Assembly (NCBI GenBank): GCA_963662155.1
Contig: OY759267.1
Location: 35,444,976-35,508,975 of the forward strand
Direction of reading: 5' to 3'
DNA: 64,000 bases
Source: Lamellibrachia columna
Taxonomy: Eukaryota > Annelida > Polychaeta > Sabellida > Siboglinidae
A program made the translations under genes and the position numbers. The notes under the pieces are model-generated. The model worked only from the letters and a program-made list of their open reading frames with translations, was not told where the DNA came from and made no database searches. Shown here piece after piece: positions 1 to 10,115 of the stretch. Numbering within the stretch: position 1 is the first letter of the stretch; every line of letters begins with the position of its first letter.

Positions 1-140
1 TTGCATACACGGATGGTTCGGCCCATGTGAGCGAAAACACTTCACGGTTCACCGGTCGCGCCGTTGGATGGTTCGGCCCATGGGCCGAACCCGTTATGGG
101 CCGAAACATCCGACACCCATTCCTAGTTGCATACCCTTTT
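1..140. repeat. Palindromic GC-rich repeat at LINE 5' side
   Basis: A 17-base word (GGATGGTTCGGCCCATG) occurs at 11-27 and 66-82. A perfect 20-base palindrome lies at 71-90, and a nearly exact inverted copy of the word at 96-111. The 20 bases at 121-140 recur exactly, inverted, at 50704-50723, where they again abut a truncated LINE. This looks like the end of a dispersed mobile element rather than part of the LINE. I do not recognise the family. Confidence 0.55.
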
Positions 141-1416
141 ATATATATAGTGGATATGATATATACAGTGGATTTGATATTTTGTCTCCGACAACTACAA
201 GAAAATTGCATTGAGCAGGACCGACCACTATACATGGTATTTGTCGACTTCACGAAGGCGTTTGATACAGTCGGAAGGGCCGGGCTATGGCAGCTACTGA
301 GGAAATATGGATGCCCAGAGAAATTCACAACCATGATCGAGGGTCTACATATGGGAATGATGGCGAATGTGAGTGTTGGAGGGGAAGTCTCGGAAACGTT
401 CGGTGTTACCAATGGTGTCAAGCAAGGCTGTGTACTGGCCCCCACGCTCTTCTCCATCTTCCTATCAGCAATGCTCGTCGAGGCTTTCCGAGGCATGGGA
501 GATGGCGTCTATATACAGTCTAGACAGAGCGCTGACCTATTCAACGTCGCACACTTCAGAGCGAAGACCAAGACTACCCAGATACTTGTGAGAGAGCTGC
601 TATACGCAGATAACAGTGCACTGGTTGCCCACTCTGCTGAAGAGATCCAGAGAATAGTGGATGCTTTCTCCGATGCATCAAAAAAGTTCGGCCTGAAGAT
701 TAACATCAAGAAGACGGAAGTGCTGCACCAACCCAACTCTACAAGAACCCGAGAGGAGGATATCATGGTTGATGGAAACAAGCTGAACTCTGTTCCGGAA
801 TTCACCTACCTCGGAAGCGCTATATCAAGTGATGGACGCGTTGATGCTGAAATACAGAGGAGGATGGCCAAGGCTAGTGCATCTTTCAGCCGATTACGCC
901 AGAGACTCTGGAACAACCACCATGTGTCCACGCGGGTCAAAGGCAAGATCTACCACGCAATTGTGCTATCCACCTTACTATACGGAGCCGAGGCCTGGAC
1001 AGTGTACAGACGACAGGTGAAAAAGCTGCATGCCTTCATGATGCAACATCTGTGTTCGATCATGAGGCTAACCTGGAAGGACAAAGTGACAAACAAGGAA
1101 ATACTCGGTCGGATAGGGCTGCCCTCTATGGAAGATCTTCTGATCAAAAAGAATCTCCTATGGACTGGACACCTCATGAGGATGTCATCAGACAGGCTAC
1201 CAAAGCAGATCCTCTATTCTCAATTGTCTTCTGGTCACAGACAGAGAGGACGCCCTCATCTTCGGTTCAAGGATACCATCAAGAGAAACCTCAAGCTGAG
1301 AGACATAAAGACCGACTCATGGACATCACTCTCACAGCAGAGAACTAAATGGAGTGCGACGGTCAAAAAATGAAAGCAGTCTTTGTCGCATAGCGACTGA
1401 CAGCATGATGATGATG
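141..1416 (+). mobile_element. RTE-type non-LTR retrotransposon, 5'-truncated and inactive
   Basis: One long open frame (from 27 through the flank to 1373) encodes the middle and C-terminal part of a reverse transcriptase. Visible motifs are FVDFTKAFDTV, NGVKQGCVLAP, FTYLGS, LLYGAEAW and the RGRP box near the C-terminus. The catalytic YADD motif reads YADN near residue 193, so one metal-binding aspartate is lost and the enzyme should be dead. The endonuclease domain is missing, as in a 5'-truncated copy. The element ends in (ATG)4 at 1405-1416, a short microsatellite tail of the kind RTE elements have. RTE assignment is by motif similarity; a related clade is possible. Confidence 0.8.
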
Positions 1417-1424
1417 AGTTACAG

Positions 1425-2444
1425 GGGCTCAAGCTGATTCAGTTGCCCGTGATTGGCATCAATAAGAGTGGACAGCAGCTTCGATGCTGACAATGCCAAG
1501 ATCTACTCCAGGCATTTCACAGATGATTGTTTCAAACATGGTAAGTTTCTTGGTATTGTAATTAATTGGTTAATAACTGCTCAGTGATGTTGCAGATTTA
1601 CATATATACTGGTTAAAGAGCCTGAATCAGTGAGTAACTGTGTCACTGTGTGTAAAGTTCTGTAAAGACTAAAGGCTAAGCTAAGTAGGCCCAACATGTA
1701 TGTCTGTTTTATAGGTATAATAATATCAAAAAGTGTCTGTCTTCGCTTACTCTAGCTGCAGATAACTATATGAAATTATTTTCACAATCACGATTCTTCA
1801 CAGGCACAGTTTCGGGGGTGGGGTGGGGGGGGGGGTAGTAGCTCAGCTGTTAATAATACACAGTGCTGAAGAAACTGAAATATTAAATACCAAAAATAAT
1901 ACAAAATGACAATGGCAACAATGAAACAATAGCAGTAAGAATAGTAATAATTATGTGTATTATATATATATTTACATAACACAAAAATAACTATATATTT
2001 TTTTTGTACAGGTCCAAGTGGAACTCGAAGAACATTGATACTTGGAAGTTTGCCAACCCTATGGATGCCTTCAAAGTCTGTAGATACACCAGAAACAACC
2101 CGACAGGAGCCTGTAAGTGTTGCTCAATTACTGTTTGCACATTGAAGGTATCCTGTCTTAATCAAATGTGTTTTCTTTTACTTCTTTCTGCTTTGACTAT
2201 TTATCTTTTCTTGTCCTTTTTTTGAATTTGGTATATTTGATTGTCTAATCTGTGATTTTCCTTTGGGAAAATCAGGCACTTCCTCTGAGGACAACCAGTT
2301 GTGACAGCGCCACACTACCTAGTCTATTAATTAATTCCTAAGGAAGGTATTTTTTTCATAAACCAATCCTAAGACAGTAGTTTTGTCGTTTTTATGTTTC
2401 AGTCATACAGAGAGCCACCGCCAGAGTTTGATCATGTTGCATAG
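1425..2444 (+). pseudogene. THAP-domain protein remnant, three exons
   Basis: Three exon-like blocks fit together. Exon 1425-1540 follows TTACAG and ends CATG|gtaagt; it reads IYSRHFTDDCFKHG, the C-terminal half of a THAP zinc finger. Exon 2012-2112 has a T-rich tract plus ACAG before it and a gtaagt donor; it reads LILGSLPTLWMP, matching the conserved AVPTIF box. Exon 2403-2444 has a strong pyrimidine tract, adds 13 residues and ends in TAG. Phases agree at both junctions (1, then 0). Exon 1 needs a frameshift near 1463, where one frame meets TAA, and the N-terminal zinc ligands are absent because LINE sequence ends at 1416. THAP domains bind DNA and occur in regulators and in P-element-like transposases; which this was is unclear. 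Probably a pseudogene. Confidence 0.55.
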
Positions 2445-3089
2445 TTCAACTTTGAAGACATTGGCAAAGTTCGGCTTCCATGGTGCATCACAGAAACTCT
2501 GCAAAAACTATTAAACTTGCAGTTGTTTTGGACAGTGTTGTCAAGCCGCAAGAAACCTCTACCTGGCAATTACATAAAACGGTTTATTTTTAACCACAAC
2601 TGTTATTTAGCAATATGTATTTGAAGTTGTGATTTGTCATGATACAGTTCCTGTATCATGCTCACACATGGGTATACAAACAAAACACTCGTTAGTGACC
2701 CCCCACACACAAATTGTGGTCTGGAATTTGCATTATTACCATGCACGCATGCCATAATGCAAAAAGGCATACACCTTTGAAGCAAAGTGGATAACAAAGC
2801 TATGGAAGCCGTCGAAGGCTCAATGCTGAAGGTCTGATACTGGGTGGACGGCTTCCTGATGTCTGCACAGGGTCTTGTCCCTCACCAGCTTCTCGAGTGT
2901 GACTGCAGCTAGGAAGCTTAAACAAATAAGGTATTCAACATCAGGAATTAAGTATTCAATGTTCAACATTACTCAACAGTATTTGTGCAATAAAATAAAA
3001 TATATAATACGCTTTGTAATAAAACATTACATAATTATATATTTTGAATTAAATCTTAATTATATATTTTGAGTTAAATCTTACATTAC
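2445..3089. other. AT-rich intergenic stretch
   Basis: Follows the THAP stop codon. I see no convincing coding exon or repeat. 2840-2910 is less AT-rich than its surroundings, but every frame is interrupted. Confidence 0.4.
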
Positions 3090-3095
3090 TTTATT
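3090..3095 (-). terminator. Candidate poly(A) signal AATAAA
   Basis: The plus strand reads TTTATT, so the minus strand has AATAAA about 220 bases after the stop codon of the gene at 3313-4271. The position is plausible for that gene, but the surroundings are AT-rich and chance is possible. Confidence 0.35.
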
Positions 3096-3312
3096 AATGA
3101 AGAGATTATGTACCATGTGATGATGGTTGTTAGAACATTCGCACGCACACATGCAAATATTAAAAGTAGTAGTATCCATCAGGCATGAGAATAGGGTTGG
3201 TGGTTTTTAAAAAGTTGTTCGCCTAAGGGTAGCAATTTTGTGTGATGGCCAAAGACCGGCAGTGTTTTGCTACACTTTCACTGAAATAAGCCATATACGT
3301 TTCCCATTGATA

Positions 3313-4271
3313 TCAATCAGTCAGATAGTTAGGCCTACCTGCTCTCTTTGTCTTGGAGATGACTGTTGTTTGTCGCTTCTTGGACTTGGTCTTGGGTGTA
3401 CGTCGAACATTCGACGCAGAAAATGTTGTTGGGATGACATCTGGCTTGAAGGAACGTCTTTTACGGTACGATAGCCTATGGCTATGCTCGGCCATCAGAT
3501 TTATAGCTGCACTTGATGTGGCCTATGGACAGAATCAATCAGTTATCTTACAAAAGGTAGACATGCATGTTCAGATTACCCAGAAGCAGATAAAATCATA
3601 TTACACAGAGGCGGAGAAAAATGTTGCCATAACTACTGTCTCTCTACTCCCTGCTGTCCTGACACAAACAACCGTTAATACAGAACATGCAATCCAATTC
3701 TTGGGATACACATCCACCTTAATTCTTCAATATGTTCTAAGAGATTAGAGCAAGTTCGAACAGCTATAGCTATTAATAATATTGCATTAAAACATGCGTG
3801 ATCATTTCACACACAGGTGTGGCTAAAATGCCATTGCCATTGGTAAAAAAAACACGATTATTAATTCTACTGTTATTATTCAGTATTGTATTTACACTCA
3901 CCTTGGACACATGGGGTTTGTTTATTTCCTTTGCTCTTAAGACCTTCACATCAAGTTGATCATTCATTTGAGAAAAATGTTCCTGCACACACACAGAAGC
4001 TAAATTGTCATATATTAAGGAATGAGTCATTCAATTCCTAAGCTACTATAGCATATTAGCATATACTCAAACGCTGGCTGAGGCTGAGCCTGAGATGTCC
4101 CCTGCTAAAAATCCAGCCGCCTCAAAGGCATATCATTTAATAAATTCGCACATTATTTTCTTGAAAGAAAGATATAGTCCATGCCTAGAGGTGCTTTCAC
4201 TTAAAATGTAAACTGTACAACAAAATCAACATTTAACTTACCGCAAGAATCGCACCGATGTCAAGCTCCAT
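3313..4271 (-). CDS. Compact three-exon gene, unknown basic protein of 106 residues
   Basis: Exons on the minus strand are 4271-4242 (starts ATGGAG, ends GCG|gtaagt), 3982-3902 (after a TGTGTGTGTGCAG acceptor, ends AAG|gtgagtg) and 3522-3313 (after TCTGTCCATAG, ends TGA). All junctions are phase 0, and lengths of 30, 81 and 210 bases give an uninterrupted 106-residue frame. Residues 1-37 are mildly acidic and possibly helical (start MELDIGAILA). The C-terminal half is rich in Lys, Arg, Ser and Thr, with RKRRSFKPDVIPTTF and KTKSKKRQTT, suggesting a nuclear, DNA- or RNA-binding protein. FKPDVIPTTF loosely recalls the end of a THAP domain, but the zinc ligands are absent. I do not recognise the family. 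No stops, good splice sites, a promoter-like ETS site and a poly(A) signal suggest a living host gene. Confidence 0.6.
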
Positions 4272-4284
4272 GTTGCGAAGTGAG

Positions 4285-4293
4285 ACCGGAAGT
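4285..4293 (-). promoter_or_regulatory. ETS-type site next to the start codon
   Basis: The plus strand reads ACCGGAAGT, i.e. ACTTCCGGT on the minus strand, 14 bases upstream of the ATG of the three-exon gene. CCGGAAGT is the ETS/GABP consensus common at the start sites of TATA-less housekeeping genes. No TATA box is seen. The role is inferred from motif and position. Confidence 0.45.
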
Positions 4294-4734
4294 AAACAAT
4301 ACAAATTGTCGAGCCCAAGCAGCTAACACAAACTCCACCACATTCAATAAATAACAACAGGCAATATTGTGTTAGTCAAAATGTATGCTTTGGTCATGCA
4401 CCATACCAAAGTGTATGTTGCAATTCAAGGTATTTCCATGCAATAGTAAAACTTACATTTTTCGAGATGTGTTGAATCCTTCAGTTTTTTCAAAGTGTCG
4501 TCTGCTGTAGTCAATCTTATGCAGTTGTGTCTGTCAGCCCATGCTGAGTGATGTCTTCGAATGTCGATTGATGTATAGCTCACAAGGTGGCACCATGTGC
4601 CAGTCATGGTCCATTGTCTGTTGGTGGTTTCTTGTATTGTGGTTGCAGGTCTATGAGTGATGAAACTGGGAGAAAGTAGAAAGTTCACATTTGTTAGAAG
4701 TGTTCTGTTTTCTGTTTGTTTAAAAATCTACCCT
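4294..4734. other. Intergenic stretch without recognised genes
   Basis: Only short interrupted frames. An 87-residue minus-strand frame at 4425-4688 shows no domain I recognise and no splice support. Confidence 0.4.
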
Positions 4735-5839
4735 CTACTTTCTGCTGGCATAACTGTGATCAGCACACTTTCGTGATTGCAATGAATAAGGATGATCTTC
4801 CCTGTTTGCAGTTGGCAGTGTTGTCTTTCTGCGGCGACTCCTTGTGACCACTGGCTTAACTACTGCTGCTGGCCTTTTCTTCCCTTTACGAGTAGATGGT
4901 TTGGGTTCAAGCTGAAACTTCAGGTATCGATCTTCTGGACCGCGGTTTCTGTTTGAATCGAAGTAGTTCTGCATGCGCTTTAACTTGGTATGACGGATAT
5001 GCAGACGCACTGATGATCGACGTTTGTATTGTCTCTGGTATTCCACCTCATGCTGGATTTGCTTGACAGCTCTAGCGACCTGTTCACCTCTCGTAATAGG
5101 ACAATATACATTCTCCAACTTGCGCAGCATTGAATTCCCCGCTCCATAATTTATGCGATCGATCACTGAACTCACTCGTCCATGTGCATTTCTACTGAAT
5201 TTAACATTCTTTGGCAATGAAGCACTGAATGATCGGTTAATGGATTCATTCTTGTCAGTTGTAAGTCTGTGTCATGTCATCTGGAGTGCTGAATTTCCAA
5301 GTCGCATTTCTATTAATCCTTCAAGTGTTGCTCGGTCTTCATCTGTCATATTGAGTCGAGTCAGGCCACATGCCTTCAAATGCTGTGACCTTTTCCACCA
5401 GTTGTTTCGCTTACCTCCACGACAGACAATTCCATGTCACTGACAGTTCTGACATGAGCCAGAATAACAGTCCAGTGTTGCTTGGATTATCTTTGGCATC
5501 TTAGTAGTTATCATTATAATATCACCAGCATAAAGTGTGTGCATATCTATGTAGATTTTCTGGCATCGTGTTCTTACATCCTTTGCAAACATTTTCTTGT
5601 TTTCAGCTCTCACCATGGCATTCTCTCCCAGGAACATTCTGGATGAAAAAAATGCTCTCATGATATGTCGGAACTGTGTCTGACCGAGATGTGTTGTGTC
5701 AGCCTGCCGTTCTGCCTCGATTGTTGGCATGGCATCCTGTAACCCATGAAATGCTTTCACATCACCATATGTTGCAACGAATTTTAGTAATTTTAGTACG
5801 ACTTGTTGCTGGGCAAAGCTCACTCCGATTTGACGGCCT
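4735..5839 (-). pseudogene. Mutator-like transposase, C-terminal part, two in-frame stops
   Basis: One minus-strand frame runs from 5839 to the stop at 4735, broken only by TGA codons near 5437 and about 5256. Motifs in order: ADTTHLGQTQFRHIMRAFF, RCQKIYIDMHTLYAGD, LDCYSGSCQNC, GGKRNNWWKRSQHLKACGL, LPKNVKFSRNAHGRVSSVI, NYGAGNSMLRKLE and a basic tail. This order is characteristic of the metazoan Mutator-like transposase family often annotated as hypothetical host protein. The N-terminal and central parts with the first catalytic residues are missing; the frame stops where the 4.2 kb duplicated unit begins. It would have been a DNA transposase and is now dead. The family name rests on remembered motif order; the homology to 7371-8234 and 35276-35844 is the firmer observation. 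Confidence 0.65.
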
Positions 5840-6944
5840 ATGCATGTTATACATTTTGCTGTATTACAACTCGAACTAAGTCATATAAGAAACATTCTAA
5901 TGAATAAATTGTTTATTTAAATGTTGTTATAACAGAAAAACGTAAAGTGAACATGTTTCAAGAGTTCACACCACAAATTCGGCCGGATGGGTTTACCAAC
6001 TGTATAAACGGGTAGACGTGTTGTCATAAGAGGTTGCTAGCTCAACACATAGGGGTTGTCAGTAGTTTGGGTGGAGGACTACATCATGGTCTGGGGGCCG
6101 ACAAACCTCTCCCCTGAGAGCTGCTCGATACGCAACTATAAGAGATTCGGTGACTGTGGATTGGTCTCTCCACCGACCGATAGGAGGTGCAACCAAATAG
6201 CTGATAATGGCTAAGTGTCACTCACGTCATTGGTCTCTTATTTTTTAAACAAAAGAATATCGATCGTTATATATTCAGATTCGGTTTATTATTCTCGATT
6301 CGCATTAGTTGATCAATCGGCATCAGTTTTATTGTCATCGTACCAAATGTCTGCCAATCCTTAATCAATTACATGTCAATTATTACGTTGATTTCCTTCC
6401 TTGCATTTTAGTAACTCGATGCTTTCATTATATCACTCTACGTCACTTACAAAACAAAAAGGCTATATAATGTTAGTGTTTTATGGCACTCCATAGAGCA
6501 CAATGTGATGATGGCGCTATGTAGATATCATATTTTATTATTATTATTTTGGTGGTGACGTTCTCGAAACACCAGTGCCAGCAGCATATTAATATTTTAC
6601 GAAAACTCCCAATTTGTTGGAGTTATGTGATTTTGACGAAACTTAACTTGTTCACACATTGGCAGCACAGTAGCAGTGAATGTCATGAAGTTGTAGGATT
6701 TTTGATGGTCAAGTTTTCTACTAATCATGCAAAACGTTAACGTGACCACCAAGGGAAAATCTGCAGTTGTTCTGTTACTACAATTTAATAATAGGACAAA
6801 ACTGCTGGCCTCGACAATTTGAGAATGTGCCATGTTTTTAATTAATCCGCCGCCAAATCATGTGTGACATAGTTTTAGTTGAGGTACTTAGTCGTTTAAC
6901 TATGCGTTGTGAGGCTGATGTGTTGTGTTTCGTGCTTCTAACAG

Positions 6945-7004
6945 GGCACTGGCGGTAAAGATGGCCCTCCTGGCGGACAATTCAGAAGAACGGCAATTTA
7001 TCCG
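6945..7004 (+). other. Exon-like block with collagen-like Gly repeats
   Basis: Preceded by a pyrimidine-rich tract ending TAACAG and followed by GTAGGT. The 60-base block is open in one frame and begins GTGGKDGPPGGQF, which has Gly at every third position. It could be a captured host exon, but it is short and no partner exon is visible. The same block lies in copy 2 at 16309-16368. Confidence 0.25.
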
Positions 7005-7370
7005 GTAGGTGGACGCGCGAGGTTAGGCGAAGACGCGTAAAGAAAGTTATTGCTCAATTTTGTTATTGTTACTGCGAAATTCGTATTTTTAGTTGTTTCG
7101 ACATATGGACTGTTAGAAAACGAATATGGTGTTCCTACGGAAGTGCAGTATGCGCTTATTATTCTGCTCAAATTCGATATCGCCATATTATCGCCCCCAT
7201 TTTCATACTGGAGGTGATTTTGCACCAGAAATAACGCAAATAGTCGCATGAACACCTTACCCTGAATCACTGGCACTGCCATCAAGACTAGCGATGTCCG
7301 ACAACTCTAAAGGGGTAAGACCACTATAGACCTTACAGTTTATTGTTCCAAACGAAAATATAGTGTATTA

Positions 7371-8234
7371 AATTGGCCACTCTTCCTCCTTTAGTCTTTA
7401 CTAATCGGAGCTTTGCTTGTCTAAAATTTTCGCAGTAGAGATTCCCCCGCTCCATAATTCAGCCTGTCAGTGGCTGCACAATTTATTCTGTATGTATAGA
7501 GCCACAATATCCTGGCAGCGACTTTGTTGTTCTACTACGACCCCTATTGTTTGTGATGCATTTTGCCCAGTATGATAAGACCCAGTGATTCTCGCTTAGC
7601 TATATCTGCTGTCCATGGATATGGTTACTGGAGCATCTTCAGGTAATCCTCGTAGCGTATTAATTGTCTTCATGTGGTCACGCCTTTTCGCCAAGTCTGC
7701 CAAAGTCATAGTTGCTGTCGCATTGTCAACTTTGTTTGCAGTCCGTTGCATGCTACTTCGGTACGGTGGTGGTACATCTAAGCTAGCAATTATCACACAT
7801 GCACTGTAAATCTAGGAACAGCACACAATTAACTGTCAATAAGGGACGCATGCTCTGCAATGCACTCGTTATACATCTGTGTTGTTTTGTCTCTATGCAT
7901 AATACGCATTTCTAATTGTGAGTCATCTTTCTTCAGGTATGTCGTTGTCAAGTCATCAGCAACACGTTTCTTCGGTCTCATGAGTTTGGCGCCATCCGAT
8001 TTGCTCTCAGCATCTGGGATTTCGATGAGTCCACCTGGTGTAACTTTGGCGACTCTTGTGAATTCGGCTTGCGTGAGTCTTGGCATCCACATGCTTGGTG
8101 TGGAATTGTCTGCTACGTCTTTCTTGGACGTGTGCACAGTGTGCCCTTTCTGAAAGCCACATCTCCTCACATTTTTGGCTATTCGGAACTTCACTTTTCT
8201 TCTCCATGCTGATATCTGTATCAGAGTCAAACAC
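7371..8234 (-). pseudogene. Mutator-like transposase, internally deleted, copy 1
   Basis: Reading down the minus strand: a basic N-terminus with VKFRIAKNVRRCGFQKGH, then MWMPRLTQAEFTRV, a segment ending MYNECIAEHASL, then in a shifted frame SLDVPPPYRSS and NTLRGLPEDAPVTISMDSRY, a stop, and GSYHTGQNASQTIGVVVEQQ and YIQNKLC. After another stop the sequence jumps straight to LNYGAGESLLRKF, a motif that lies near the C-terminus in the copy at 4735-5839. Most of the catalytic core is therefore deleted. Several stops and frameshifts make it non-functional. It is more diverged from 4735-5839 than an element split in two would be, so they are separate insertions. Confidence 0.6.
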
Positions 8235-8792
8235 TTTTACTATGTTTTGAATGTTTAAATGTTTTTCTTCGATTTGGTATAACTTTCGTGCCGGTTTGTG
8301 AGATGTCGGAAATTAATTAGGGCACGGACCACAGTCAGAATCCATCCACCATTACATACATAAAGAATCCCAAGGAAAAAATTAATTGTGCAGATAGGGT
8401 TTATTTGTGAGAGCAGAAATTGTGTGGATGAGGGAGTGGAAGTGATGTTCTTGTGCACAGTAGCATATAAGCTTTGAAATGATGCCATTTGTCAGTAGGT
8501 ATGCCAGTTGCGTAAGGACACAGTGGCTGTTAGGCAGGATGTACTCATATTTGGGAAACCGGAGAATTTCATGGCAGAAATGCAGGGGCCTCATGCTTTG
8601 AAGCAATTTATGCGAAAAGGAGGTATGTCATTTTCACGAATTTCACACGCCAGGTGTCTTAGTGGGTCTGTAATTTTCTGTGAATTTAAAAAAAAATTGT
8701 AGGATAAATTTTCAATGTAGACGCAAGAACGTTATAATGGTCGTCTATGGGAAAAGTGACCGTGGTCCGTGCCAATGTCCGACAACTCTGAA

Positions 8793-9207
8793 GGGGTAAG
8801 ACCACTATAGACCTTCCAGTTTATTGTTTCACACGAAAATATAGTGTATTAAATTGTGATATTTGAATTTAAATAATCTGTATGATGTGACATTAGTGCA
8901 ATTGAACAGGCATGTTCACAAGTTTGTTTGTAGAAGCTATTGGCTTTGAAAAGGTGCATTTTTTAGAGTGTAACAGGCGGAGGGATTCATTTGAATTTTT
9001 CTTCTGTGCACCACGTGGGCGCATGAATGCATGGCTATGTTTGTTAAAATTGATGGGCATCGCACGTCGGGGTGTTTTAATAGAGCTGGAGGTATGCGGT
9101 TTTGACAAAACTTGGTCAGCATTTCAATGAGATGATGGCAGTTGCTGTAAAAAATAAGAATTTTTGATGGTTATGTTTTCTTATCAAACAAAACGTTAAG
9201 TTTCAGG
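8793..9207 (+). mobile_element. MITE related to 50142-50605, right end lost
   Basis: Starts GGGGTAAGACCACTATAG and continues with CAGTTTATTGTTTCACACG, the inverted equivalent of the right end of the MITE at 50142-50605. Similarity runs through GGGCATCGCACGTCGGGGTG and stops near AAACGTTAAG, before the second terminal repeat. A second partial end with the same start lies at 7313-7370. The copy is non-autonomous and has no coding capacity. Confidence 0.6.
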
Positions 9208-10115
9208 CACGACTTTTCACACTTATACTGCATACACACAATACCTGTGGTGGGAAAAGCGCGTGTCACCTTCTCGTGGTTCCTACTGTGGATCACGACA
9301 GCAAACTTTGCTGTCGTGTGAACTAAGAACAGCGCACACTGGTACTATCTTGTAAACTGTGGATATTGTGTTTGTTTGTTTTATACTGAATGGCTTGGTG
9401 CTTGGTGAAGTCATATCGGTTGCTGACTCGAGACAGTAGGTGCACGGTTTTGTGTCCAAAGGGAAATGTGGTTGATACCAACTAAATATTCGACAGCCAC
9501 ATAATTCACACAGCTTGACGTCTAAAATGATGGTAATATCGAGCCTGATTGTTATGAAAGAAACACATATTTGGCTCGGTTGCATTATTGACAGTTGCAG
9601 TCCGACCCATGTTTGCTGCTGTGACCGACTGTGCAGCAGGAACATCGTCATGTGTTCGGGATGGTCTACAACAACCTCCTTTGCTGTCTCTGGTATTTCA
9701 AGAGGTAACTCTGACAGCCTAAACGACGTTGGTTATTGCAATAAGGTAATGAACATAACAATTTACATGCTTCCTGATATGCTGTCATTGATATCTCACT
9801 TTTTCCAGTGGGATAGTAGTTTTGTATGTTAATATGCTGAATCAAACCATAAGAATGTAGAATATTATATTACATAACATAATAGCTATCACACGATCAT
9901 GGGACCACTATCTGAATAAATTAATTAACATGGACAGTACATGTTCTCGCAATTTTAATTCCACATATCCAAATTTGCTTCTTTCATAATTGTATACCTT
10001 GTGCAGATGTATATTGGGATATTAGAGCCGTTTTTGCAAATACCTGTCTTAAGAATTTACTTTGTTGTGTTTGACGTGTTATGTCATAAACTGTTGAAGA
10101 ATAACAGCAGATTAT

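Larger units (their letters stand above)
5840..10115. repeat. 4.2 kb duplicated unit, copy 1
   Basis: Matches 15203-19431 in the same orientation. I count about 12 substitutions, one single-base indel, one 9-base and one 39-base indel, i.e. near 99.7 percent identity in aligned bases. It contains an internally deleted Mutator-like transposase (7371-8234, -), MITE-related pieces (7313-7370, 8793-9207, probably 6550-6760) and an exon-like block (6945-7004). I see no terminal inverted repeats at its ends, so it behaves as a segmental duplication rather than one transposon. Confidence 0.85.

Noticed and set aside
3313..3522. THAP domain in the third exon of the small gene
   Set aside because: FKPDVIPTTF resembles the THAP C-terminal box, but the Cys/His zinc ligands and the preceding HF motif are absent from the joined protein.
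5840..10115. Single autonomous transposon of 4.2 kb
   Set aside because: No terminal inverted or direct repeats at the two shared boundaries, and the internal transposase is deleted; a segmental duplication fits better.
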